Assembly (NCBI GenBank): GCA_025927685.1
Contig: JAICKX010000010.1
Location: forward strand, 1-50,684
DNA length: 50,684 bases
DNA from: Thermoleophilia bacterium
GTDB lineage: Bacteria; Actinomycetota; Thermoleophilia; Gaiellales; JAICJC01
Direction of reading: 5' to 3'
Positions 43,823 to 50,684 of this stretch are shown one piece after another (the stretch's first letter is position 1; each line of letters opens with the position of its first letter). Position numbers and translations under genes: made by a program. The notes below the pieces were generated by a model. It was not told where the DNA came from. It worked only from the letters and a program-made list of their open reading frames with translations, and ran no database searches.

Positions 43823-43851
43823 GAGTCTCGTCGACGTGAGAGGAGCACGAA

Positions 43852-44199
43852 TTGGGCGCAGCGAGCATCGAGGCGGTGGCGTGTTGTGGCCCGCTGGCAG
43901 CACCGGCGCTTTCGGATGACGAAGCCGTGGCGACCGCTCAGGTATTCAGAGCGCTGGCCGACCCGGCACGGGTGCGGATCGTGAACATGCTTGCCACGCG
44001 CGGCGAGGCCGTCTGTGTGTGTCATCTGATCGAGCCGCTCGGCCTGTCCCAGCCCACTGTCTCCCACCACCTGAAGAAGCTGACCGACGCCGGGCTCTTG
44101 ACGCGCGAGCAGCGGGGCAAGTGGGCCTACTTCTCGCTGAGGCCCGATGCGATGGACGCCCTTGCGGCGGTCGTGGACCTGAAGGGAGCGTGTTGCTGA
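43852..44199 (+). CDS. arsR: arsenic-responsive repressor ArsR
   Basis: A 115-aa SmtB/ArsR winged-helix protein. DNA-recognition helix: LSQPTVSHHLKKLTDAG. Metalloid ligands are likely the CxC of EAVCVCHLIEPL (about 54-56) with an N-terminal Cys pair (ACCGP) and a C-terminal Cys pair (GACC). It leaves DNA when As(III) binds. It starts at TTG with GAGAGGAG upstream. Its TGA overlaps the arsM ATG (TGATG). Confidence 0.92.
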   Translation: MGAASIEAVACCGPLAAPALSDDEAVATAQVFRALADPARVRIVNMLATRGEAVCVCHLIEPLGLSQPTVSHHLKKLTDAGLLTREQRGKWAYFSLRPDAMDALAAVVDLKGACC

Positions 44200-45020
44200 T
44201 GGCGACCACGTCAGACGAGCTGCGGGAGCAGGTGCGGGCCAAGTACGCCGAGGCGGCTCGAGCGGTCGCCGGCGATGGCGACGGCTGTGGATGCGGCTCC
44301 GGAGGGTGCTGCACGGACGCCACCGAGGGCGGCAAGTTCGGTGAATTGCTGTATGCGGCGGAGGAGCGCAGCGAGCTTCCGGACGCTGCGGTGCTCGCCT
44401 CGCTGGGGTGTGGCAACCCCACCGCCGTCGCCGATCTGCACGAGGGTGAGACCGTGCTCGACCTCGGCTCGGGCGGCGGAATCGACGTGATCCTCTCGGC
44501 CAGGCGCGTCGGCCCGGCGGGCACCGCCTACGGGCTGGACATGACCGACGAGATGCTCGCGCTGGCGCGGCAGAACGCGAGCGACGCGGGCGTGCGGAAC
44601 GTCCACCTCCTGAAGGGGCTGATCGAGCAGATCCCGCTCCCGGCAGGTTCGGTGGACGTCGTGATCTCCAACTGCGTGATCAACCTCTCGACGGACAAGC
44701 CGGCCGTGCTGACGGAGATCAGCCGGGTGCTTCGGCCGGGCGGCCGGCTCGGTGTCAGCGACATCGTCGCCGAGGACTCGCTGACCGCCGAGCAGCGGGC
44801 CGAGCGCGGGACCCACGTCGGCTGCATCGCCGGCGCCCTGTCCAAGGGGGAGTACGAGGCCGGGCTCGGGGCCGCTGGGTTCGAGCAGATCTCCGTCGAG
44901 TTCACGCACCAGGTCGCGGACGGGATGCACGGCGCCATCGTCAAGGCCGTGAAGACGACAACGCCCGGGGCGAAGGGCCTGCCCGTCGTCCAGCCTGCCG
45001 CCCGGGCCGGCTGCTGCTGA
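44199..45020 (+). CDS. arsM: arsenite S-adenosylmethionine methyltransferase ArsM
   Basis: A 273-aa SAM-dependent enzyme methylating As(III) to mono-, di- and trimethyl forms. SAM motif: [12 protein letters not shown] (about 83-94). The arsenic-binding Cys residues are present: [15 protein letters not shown] and HVGCIAGAL. An N-terminal Cys-rich insert ([10 protein letters not shown]) and a C-terminal GCC could also bind metal. Coupled to arsR upstream and to a 21-codon ORF downstream. Confidence 0.94.
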   Translation: MATTSDELREQVRAKYAEAARAVAGDGDGCGCGSGGCCTDATEGGKFGELLYAAEERSELPDAAVLASLGCGNPTAVADLHEGETVLDLGSGGGIDVILSARRVGPAGTAYGLDMTDEMLALARQNASDAGVRNVHLLKGLIEQIPLPAGSVDVVISNCVINLSTDKPAVLTEISRVLRPGGRLGVSDIVAEDSLTAEQRAERGTHVGCIAGALSKGEYEAGLGAAGFEQISVEFTHQVADGMHGAIVKAVKTTTPGAKGLPVVQPAARAGCC

Positions 45021-45085
45021 TGGACATGCGCCCGGCCCGCTCCGCCGGCGCACGCCGAGGTCCGCTGGTCAAGAAGCTCGCGTGA
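45020..45085 (+). CDS. 21-residue micro-ORF linking arsM and arsC
   Basis: Starts at an ATG overlapping the arsM stop (TGATG) and ends at a TGA overlapping the arsC GTG (GTGA). The peptide [20 protein letters not shown] plus Ala is strongly basic and has no known domain. It exactly bridges the only gap in an otherwise overlapping operon, so it could pass ribosomes to arsC, be a deletion scar of a lost gene such as an efflux pump, or be a peptide with its own role. Confidence 0.5.
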   Translation: MDMRPARSAGARRGPLVKKLA

Positions 45086-45486
45086 GCCACGTCCTGTTCG
45101 TCTGCATCCAGAACGCCGGACGAAGCCAGATCGCACAAGCGCTCTTCGAACGCGCCGCTCGTGGGCGACACGAAGCTCGATCGGCCGGCAGCCGGCCCGC
45201 GAGCCACCTGCACCCGGAGGTCGTCGACGTGATGGGCGAGCTGGGCATCGACCTCGCTGGCAGACAGCCCCACGAGCTCGAGAGCCCCGACATGCACTGG
45301 GCCGACCTGGTCGTCACGATGGGCTGCGGCGACGAGTGCCCCTACATCCCCGGCAAGCACTACATCGACTGGGACCTGGCCGACCCGGCCGGGCGCCCGG
45401 TCGACGAGGTACGCCAGATCCGCGACGAGATCGCTCGCCGGGTCACGGGGCTGATCGGCGAGCTTCCGGCAACTCGCGACGGCTGA
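45082..45486 (+). CDS. arsC: arsenate reductase, LMW-phosphatase type
   Basis: A 134-aa protein with the phosphatase-like loop CIQNAGRS (Cys at about 8, Arg at 13), which attacks arsenate, and a later GCGDECP pair of Cys that pass the electrons on. [12 protein letters not shown] contains the catalytic Asp. It reduces As(V) to As(III), feeding ArsM. Such enzymes use thioredoxin or mycothiol. GTG start overlaps the micro-ORF's stop. Confidence 0.93.
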   Translation: MSHVLFVCIQNAGRSQIAQALFERAARGRHEARSAGSRPASHLHPEVVDVMGELGIDLAGRQPHELESPDMHWADLVVTMGCGDECPYIPGKHYIDWDLADPAGRPVDEVRQIRDEIARRVTGLIGELPATRDG

Positions 45487-45487
45487 C

Positions 45488-45997
45488 CTACGACACCGGC
45501 TCGCCCGGCGACCAGCGCCGCAGGGTCTCGGCGACGCTCTCCTCCTCGAGCTCGAGGTGCGCCAGGAGGTGGGTCGCCAGCGCCTCGAGCGCGTCGGCGG
45601 CGGCGGTCCGGGCCTCCCGTGTGTCCTCCCCGTCCAGCGCCGCGGCCGCCGACTCGACGCCCTCGAGGAGGCCGGCGACGCGGCGGTGGTCCTCCTGGAG
45701 CCGGTCGACCACCGGGCCGAGCGCCGGGTTCGTGCGCCGAAGCTCGGGAAAGAGCGCCCGGTCCTCCAGCCGGTGGTGACCGTGCACGAACCGGCAGTAG
45801 TGCAGGCAGCTCGCCCGCAGCCGCCAGAGCGGGCCGGCGGTCTCGAGCGCCCGCACACCGGCCACGACCACGTCGGCCGCGGCGCCCTCGACCACATCGG
45901 CCGCGAGCCGCTCCACCGTGGCGAGGTCCTGCCGCAGGAGACCGTGAACCCACAGGAGATCGCGGTAGAGCGCGTCTCCCTGCTCGGTCACCGGCAT
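45488..45997 (-). CDS. hemerythrin-like HHE domain protein
   Basis: A 169-aa four-helix protein. Iron-ligand candidates follow the HHE pattern: VHGLLRQ (about 18), HGHHRLEDRALFPEL (about 72-86), EDHRRVAGLL (about 103) and HLLAHLELEEE near the C-terminus. Such proteins bind O2 or NO, or act in iron and redox homeostasis. It lies 28 bp after opcA in the same direction, so it may be read with the pentose phosphate genes. Stop is 1 bp from the convergent arsC stop. Confidence 0.85.
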   Translation of the reverse strand: MPVTEQGDALYRDLLWVHGLLRQDLATVERLAADVVEGAAADVVVAGVRALETAGPLWRLRASCLHYCRFVHGHHRLEDRALFPELRRTNPALGPVVDRLQEDHRRVAGLLEGVESAAAALDGEDTREARTAAADALEALATHLLAHLELEEESVAETLRRWSPGEPVS

Positions 45998-46025
45998 CCC
46001 GTCGATGCCGCCCAGCCCGGTCGCG

Positions 46026-46928
46026 TCAGGCAGCTTCGAGCGCCTGTTCGAACAGCCGGTCGCTCGAGAGCCGGCTGAGCTCGTTGGCGAGCAGCGACGA
46101 CCGCGGCGGAGAGGCCAGGAGGACCGGGTAGTCGACGAGGCCGGGCACGGTCGCGGTGCCGAGCCGCCCGCGGCCGCGACGCTCGACCAGGTACTCCTTG
46201 CCGCCGCTCTGCATCGTCACCCGCTCCAGGTGCTGCGAGCGCCCCTCGCGGTGCAGATCGATCTCGCTGTCGAGGGCGGAGCGCAGCCACCCCGCCATGA
46301 GCCGGGCCTCGTTCTCCGGGCCGCGCACGTCGACCGCTTGGATCCGCTCGAGCGCCTTCACCTCGCTCGGACCGTCGAAGAGGCCTGCGACGGCGTCCCG
46401 CCACGGCATGAGCGCGGCCCAGGCCAGGTCGGCCACCGACCCTCCCATGCGACGCGCCGCGGCGACCCCGTCGAGCCCGCACTCGCCGGAGTCGACGACC
46501 ACGCGCGAGGCCAGCCGCGACAGCTGCTCGGCCAGGCCGTCGTCGCCGAACTCCCCCTGCCACCACAGGAACACCGGGAGGTCCGGGACGAGGAGCGACG
46601 TGACGGCGCTCGGGAGCGCCTTCGCGCCCGCCTCGACGACCACCCGCTCGGAGCAGACCTGCCGCTCGGAGGCGCCGACCCAACAGGAGCTCGCCACCGA
46701 CGCCCGCAGCTCGCCCTCCGTGGGCGTCGCCACGATGGCGCGGAGCGGGTGCGAAGGGCCGACGTGCTCGAGCGCCTGGACAGCGGCCTCGACGCCGTCG
46801 GCGTCGGGCGCCAGGACGATCAGGTTGAGCGTGATCGCCCGCACGCTGCCGGTGCGGTCGCCGCCGCGCGCGGCCCGGAGCATCGCCTCGACGGCGGCGA
46901 GGTCGGAGGTCTCGTTGTTCGCGCTCAC
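46026..46928 (-). CDS. opcA: glucose-6-phosphate dehydrogenase assembly protein OpcA
   Basis: A 300-aa protein required for active Zwf in actinobacteria and cyanobacteria. Family landmarks: RAITLNLIVLAPD, LLVPDLPVFLWWQGEF (the WWQG motif) and DLAWAALMPWRDAVAGLFD. It may act as a redox-sensitive chaperone or allosteric partner. GTG start overlaps the zwf stop (GTGA), giving balanced production. Confidence 0.92.
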   Translation of the reverse strand: MSANNETSDLAAVEAMLRAARGGDRTGSVRAITLNLIVLAPDADGVEAAVQALEHVGPSHPLRAIVATPTEGELRASVASSCWVGASERQVCSERVVVEAGAKALPSAVTSLLVPDLPVFLWWQGEFGDDGLAEQLSRLASRVVVDSGECGLDGVAAARRMGGSVADLAWAALMPWRDAVAGLFDGPSEVKALERIQAVDVRGPENEARLMAGWLRSALDSEIDLHREGRSQHLERVTMQSGGKEYLVERRGRGRLGTATVPGLVDYPVLLASPPRSSLLANELSRLSSDRLFEQALEAA

Positions 46929-48442
46929 GGCCGCCGCCACCTGCGCCCGTCGCGGGACAGGAGCTCGTCGGCCAGGTCGGGGCCCCACGACCCGGCCGGA
47001 TACACCTGCGGCGCGCCCTTGCGCCACTGCTCGAGCAGCGGGTCGACGATCTCCCACGAGCGCTCGACGCTGTCCTGGCGGGTGAAGAGGGTGCCGTCCC
47101 CGCGCACCGCGTCGAGGATGAGCGTCTCGTACGCCTCCGGCACCTCGGCCAGGAACGCGGAGCCGTACAGGAAGTCCATGTTGACCGTCCGCAGCGCGAG
47201 CGTCGGGGTCGGCGACTTGGCCCCGAACCGCAGCGAGATGCCCTCGTCTGGCTGGATGCGAAGGACGAGCGCGTTGGGCTCGAGCTGCTCGACCGCGTCG
47301 ACCGGGAAGGGGAGGTGCGGCGGGCGCTTGAACTGCACCGCCACCTCGGTCACGCGCTTGGCGAGCCGCTTCCCGGCCCGGATGTAGAACGGCGTGCCCG
47401 CCCAGCGCCAGTTTCCGATCTCGAGCCTGGCGGCGATGTACGTGGGCGTGTTGGAGTCGGGCGGGACGTTCGGCTCGTCGAGGTAGGCGGCCGCCTGCTC
47501 GCCGGCCACGTAGCCGTCGCCGTACTGCCCGCGGACGGCGTTCTCGAGCGTCATCGGCTTGGTGGCCCTGAGCAGCTTGGCCTTCTCGTCGCGGATCGGG
47601 TCGGCGTCGAACGCCGCCGGCGGCTCCATCGCGACCAGCGAGAACACCTGGAGCAGGTGGTTCTGGACGATGTCGCGGACGACGCCCGTCTCCTCGTAGA
47701 ACGCCGCCCGGTGCTCGACGCCGATCGACTCGCCCACCGTGATCTGGACGTGGTCGACGTGCGTGTTGTTCCACACGGGCTCGAAGATGGCGTTCGCGAA
47801 CCGGAAGGCGAAGATGTTCTGGACCGTCTCCTTCCCGAGGTAGTGGTCGATCCGGTAGATCTGGTTCTCCCGGAACGACCTGTGGACGACGTCTGCGAGC
47901 TCCCTGGCCGATACGAGATCGTGGCCGAACGGCTTCTCGATCACGACCCGGGCGACCCCGGGCGGGCGGTTGAGCCGCGTCGCCCCCATCGCCTGCACGA
48001 TCACCGGGAAGAAGCTGGCCGGGGTCGAGAGGTAGTAGACGCGGTTCCCGCCGGTGCCGTGGCCGGCGTCGATGGCCTCGAGCCGGTCGCCCAGGACCCG
48101 GAAGCCCTCCTCGTCGAACGAGCCCGACTGGTAGTGCAGGAGCTGGGCGAACGCCTGCCAAAGGTGGTCGTCGACCGGCGTCCGGGAGAACTTCTCGACG
48201 GCCGCGCGGGCGAACTCCCGGAACGACTCGTTGTCCATGTCCGAGCGGGCGTAGCCGATCACCGCGAACCGGTTCGGCAGCAGGCCGCGGACGGCCAGGT
48301 TGTAGATCGCCGGAAGGAGCTTCCGCTGGGAGAGATCCCCGGAGGCGCCATAGATGACGAAGACGGTGGGGACGGACGCGCCGCCGACCCGCAGCCCCGC
48401 TCGCAGCGGGTTCGGGGCCGGCCGCTTGGCCGTCGTCGCCAT
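46925..48442 (-). CDS. zwf: glucose-6-phosphate 1-dehydrogenase
   Basis: A 505-aa enzyme making 6-phosphogluconolactone and NADPH. Motifs: nucleotide loop YGASGDLSQRKLLPA (about 31-45), active site RIDHYLGKETVQN (about 198-210) and EKPFGHD. Length is typical. The ATG shares its first base with the tal stop (TGATG). It is the committing step of the oxidative branch whose next visible gene, gnd, lies 31 kb away; no 6-phosphogluconolactonase is in the window. Confidence 0.95.
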   Translation of the reverse strand: MATTAKRPAPNPLRAGLRVGGASVPTVFVIYGASGDLSQRKLLPAIYNLAVRGLLPNRFAVIGYARSDMDNESFREFARAAVEKFSRTPVDDHLWQAFAQLLHYQSGSFDEEGFRVLGDRLEAIDAGHGTGGNRVYYLSTPASFFPVIVQAMGATRLNRPPGVARVVIEKPFGHDLVSARELADVVHRSFRENQIYRIDHYLGKETVQNIFAFRFANAIFEPVWNNTHVDHVQITVGESIGVEHRAAFYEETGVVRDIVQNHLLQVFSLVAMEPPAAFDADPIRDEKAKLLRATKPMTLENAVRGQYGDGYVAGEQAAAYLDEPNVPPDSNTPTYIAARLEIGNWRWAGTPFYIRAGKRLAKRVTEVAVQFKRPPHLPFPVDAVEQLEPNALVLRIQPDEGISLRFGAKSPTPTLALRTVNMDFLYGSAFLAEVPEAYETLILDAVRGDGTLFTRQDSVERSWEIVDPLLEQWRKGAPQVYPAGSWGPDLADELLSRDGRRWRRP

Positions 48443-49530
48443 CAGGCGGCGTGCTGCGCGTCGAGGCTCTGGCGGATCGTCCCGATCAGCGAATCGAACG
48501 AGTCCGAGAACGACGACACGCCGTCCACCTCCAGCTTGTGGGTCACCGCGTCGAGCGAGACGCCGGCGTCCGCCAGCGCGGCGGTCGTGGCGTGCGCCTC
48601 CTCGACGTCCGCATCCACGGTGCGTGCGACCGTGCCGTGGTCCATGAACGCGGCGATGGTGGCCTCGGGCATCGTGTTCACGCAGTCCGGGCCGATCAGC
48701 TCGTCGACGTAGAGCACGTCGGAGTACTCCGGGTTCTTCGTGCCCGTCGAGGCCCACAGCGTCCGCTGGACGGTCGCCCCCTCGGCGGCGAGCCGCTGCC
48801 AGCGGTCCGACGCCACGATCTCGCCGAAGCGCTGATAGGCGAGCTTCGCGTTGGCGACGGCCGCTTTCCCGCGGAGCGGCGAGCCCTCCGGGAGCTGGGC
48901 GTCGACCGCCGTGTCGACCCGCGAGACGAAGAAGCTCGCGACCGAGTGCACGTCGGAGATCGGCTGATGGGCGGCCAGGCGCCGCTCGAGGCCCTTGATG
49001 TAGGCCATGTGGATCGCCTCGTACTGGGCCAGCGAGAAGAGCAGCGTGACGTTGATGTTGATGCCGGCGGCGATGCTCCCCTCGATCGCCGGCACACCCT
49101 CGGCCGTGCCCGGGATCTTGATGTAGACGTTGGGGCGCCCGATGCGGCCGAAGAAGTCGGGCGCGGCGGCAATCGACGCGGCCGTGTCGTTCGCCATCTT
49201 CGGCGGCAGCTCGAACGACACGAAGCCGTCCAGGTGGCCGGAGCCGTCGTAGACGGGCCGGATCTGGTCGGCGGCCTCGCGCACGTCCTCGATCGCGAGC
49301 TCGAAGAAGACGTCCTCGGCCGACGCCGACGTCCCCGCCAGCGAGGCGATCGTGTCGTCGTAGTCGTCGCTGTCGGCGATCGCCTTCTGGAAGATCGTCG
49401 GGTTGGACGTGACGCCGACGACGCCGTCGTCGACCATGTGCTTGAACTCCCCGGACTTGAGCCAGCCCCGGCGGATGTTGTCGAGCCACGGGCTCGTGCC
49501 CGCGGCGGCGAGGTCGTGAAGCTTGGTCAT
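48442..49530 (-). CDS. tal: transaldolase (mycobacterial-type)
   Basis: A 362-aa transaldolase exchanging dihydroxyacetone units between sedoheptulose 7-phosphate and glyceraldehyde 3-phosphate. The Schiff-base Lys is in VYIKIPGTAEG (about 141). Early motif: GVTSNPTIFQKAI. The length (about 360) marks the actinobacterial class, longer than the 220-aa forms. The start overlaps the tkt stop (ATGA). Confidence 0.94.
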   Translation of the reverse strand: MTKLHDLAAAGTSPWLDNIRRGWLKSGEFKHMVDDGVVGVTSNPTIFQKAIADSDDYDDTIASLAGTSASAEDVFFELAIEDVREAADQIRPVYDGSGHLDGFVSFELPPKMANDTAASIAAAPDFFGRIGRPNVYIKIPGTAEGVPAIEGSIAAGININVTLLFSLAQYEAIHMAYIKGLERRLAAHQPISDVHSVASFFVSRVDTAVDAQLPEGSPLRGKAAVANAKLAYQRFGEIVASDRWQRLAAEGATVQRTLWASTGTKNPEYSDVLYVDELIGPDCVNTMPEATIAAFMDHGTVARTVDADVEEAHATTAALADAGVSLDAVTHKLEVDGVSSFSDSFDSLIGTIRQSLDAQHAA

Positions 49531-50684
49531 GACTCGGATTCTCCTCTCTGCCCTCCGGAGGGTATCGATGACGCCTGGAGCACGCGCTCGACCTCGTCGG
49601 CCACCCGCTCGGGCGTGAAGCCGAGGTTCTGAAGCGCGGTTGTCCCCGGCGCCGACGCGCCGAAGCGGTCGAGGCCGACGATCGCGCCGTGGAGCCCGAC
49701 ATAGCGCTCCCAGCCGAGGCTCGCGGCCGCCTCGACGCTGACGCGGGCCTCGATCTCGGGCGGCAGCACCTCGCGCCGGTAGGCCTCGGACTGCTCCTCG
49801 AAGAGCTCCCACGACGGCAGCGAGACGACGCGGCTCGAGATGCCGCGGTCGCGCAGGAGACCGCGAGCGGCCAGAGCCAGGTGCACCTCGGACCCGGTGC
49901 CGATCAGGATGGCGTCCGGCTCGGGGTCACCCTCCAGCACGTAGCCGCCCCGGGCCGCGTCGGCCACGGGATGGCGCTCGGGGTCGAGCACGGGAAGCGC
50001 CTGGCGCGAGAGGACGAGCGCGGTCGGGAGGTCGCGGGCCAGCGCGACCCTCCAGCCGGCGATCGTCTCGTTGGCGTCGGCGGGCCGGAAGACGCAGATC
50101 TCGGGCGTCGCGCGCAGCGTGGCGAGCTGCTCGACCGGCTGATGGGTGGGGCCGTCCTCGCCGAGCCCGACCGAGTCGTGCGTGTAGATCCAGATGACCG
50201 GGAGCCGCGAGAGCGCCGAGAGCCGCACGGCCGGCTTCGCGTAGTCGAGGAAGTTGAAGAACGTTGCCGCGTACGGCCGCAGGCCGGAGGCCGACAGGCC
50301 GTTCGAGATCGCGCTCATCCCGTGCTCGCGGACGCCGAAGCGCAGATAGCGGCCGGCGTAGGCGCCTGGCTGGAAGTCCTCCCAACCATCGGGCTTGGTG
50401 TTGTTGGACGGGGTGAGGTCGGCCGAGCCGCCGATGAGCTGCGGCACCTGCGAGGCGATCTGGGCGATCACCTTGCCGGAGGCGGCCCGCGTCGCCATGG
50501 GCTTCTCGTCGCCGTCGAACGGCTCGATGACGAGCTCCGGGATGTCGCCCGACTCGATCCGCCCGAGCTCGGCCGCGAGCGGCAGCTCGGAGGCGGGCCC
50601 CCGCCCCAACGCCACCCGGGCGGCGCCCGGGGAGCGCGCCACCCCGGATCGGGGCCCGGCCGGGGCCGGGGGGGAAACAAAACC
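49527..50684 (-). CDS. tkt: transketolase, C-terminal part (cut by window edge)
   Basis: About 385 C-terminal residues; the N-terminal TPP-binding half is outside. Seen are the pyrimidine-domain motifs FGVREHGMSAI (catalytic Glu) and THDSVGLGEDGPTHQP, and the C-terminal domain from about LIGTGSEVHLAL. The match to the family is clear from about 50590 leftwards; the last 90 bp before the right edge are G-rich and translate poorly (PP/AG-rich), so sequence errors are possible there. First visible gene of the tkt-tal-zwf-opcA operon. Confidence 0.9.
   Translation of the reverse strand, partial: GFVSPPAPAGPRSGVARSPGAARVALGRGPASELPLAAELGRIESGDIPELVIEPFDGDEKPMATRAASGKVIAQIASQVPQLIGGSADLTPSNNTKPDGWEDFQPGAYAGRYLRFGVREHGMSAISNGLSASGLRPYAATFFNFLDYAKPAVRLSALSRLPVIWIYTHDSVGLGEDGPTHQPVEQLATLRATPEICVFRPADANETIAGWRVALARDLPTALVLSRQALPVLDPERHPVADAARGGYVLEGDPEPDAILIGTGSEVHLALAARGLLRDRGISSRVVSLPSWELFEEQSEAYRREVLPPEIEARVSVEAAASLGWERYVGLHGAIVGLDRFGASAPGTTALQNLGFTPERVADEVERVLQASSIPSGGQRGESES

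Overview
The window is about 50.7 kb of very GC-rich, tightly packed bacterial chromosome with no tRNA, rRNA, insertion sequence, prophage or CRISPR array. The gene families (OpcA, mycobacterial-type transaldolase, 180-kDa-class NAD-glutamate dehydrogenase, SPW-repeat protein, CxC-type ArsR with LMW-phosphatase ArsC, PHO-box-like repeats) point to an actinomycetote. A deep non-Streptomyces lineage such as Thermoleophilia is a reasonable guess, but that is inference. Both ends are cut: the left end truncates a glycosyltransferase and the right end truncates transketolase inside a G-rich tail that may be low-quality sequence.

Layout. 1-2.1 kb: glycosyltransferase / pyruvoyl-tetrahydropterin-synthase-like / MDR dehydrogenase operon and an SPW membrane protein, divergent from a TetR regulator. 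2.9-9.6 kb: exported small protein, MetE-C-like methyltransferase, RibD-like reductase, MFS exporter, Lrp/AsnC divergent from an EamA exporter, and a GGDEF/HD-GYP signalling protein. 9.6-14.5 kb: aldehyde dehydrogenase, threonine-dehydratase-like enzyme, membrane proteins, PadR regulator. 14.5-18.2 kb: pgi-gnd and a divergent SIS sugar-phosphate isomerase. 18.2-19.4 kb: XRE regulator plus membrane protein, and ferritin. 19.4-25.4 kb: two coupled operons (MOSC / Fe-ADH-like / small membrane protein / SDR, then HhH-GPD / metallo-hydrolase / fatty-acid desaturase) and an orphan DNA methyltransferase. 25.4-28.4 kb: yyaL-rpiA and an XRE regulator. 28.5-32.1 kb: complete sulfate ABC transporter. 32.3-37.1 kb: giant glutamate dehydrogenase. 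37.2-43.8 kb: barrel protein, response regulator with an unknown partner, pstSCAB and divergent phoU. 43.9-45.5 kb: arsR-arsM-micro-ORF-arsC. 45.5-50.7 kb: hemerythrin, then opcA-zwf-tal-tkt, read right to left.

How it fits together. The window holds most of the pentose phosphate pathway (zwf, opcA, gnd, rpiA, tal, tkt) plus pgi, with nutrient scavenging modules for sulfate and phosphate and an arsenic module that probably depends on methylation, because no efflux gene is present. Genes overlap heavily (GTGA, TGATG and ATGA junctions, and convergent stop codons sharing CTAA). At least eight genes have a TANNNT -10-like hexamer 6-7 nt before the start codon, which predicts widespread leaderless transcription. 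The most notable regulatory DNA is a 19-bp inverted repeat that may serve as ferritin terminator, XRE operator and promoter at once; three PHO-box-like repeats at 11-nt period between pstS and phoU; a strong hairpin between pstS and pstC; and a REP-like palindrome between cysA and gdh. I did not find a clearly novel defence or mobile system. The best candidates for undescribed biology are the ars micro-ORF, the unknown protein coupled to the response regulator, and the divergent pterin-synthase-like cluster.
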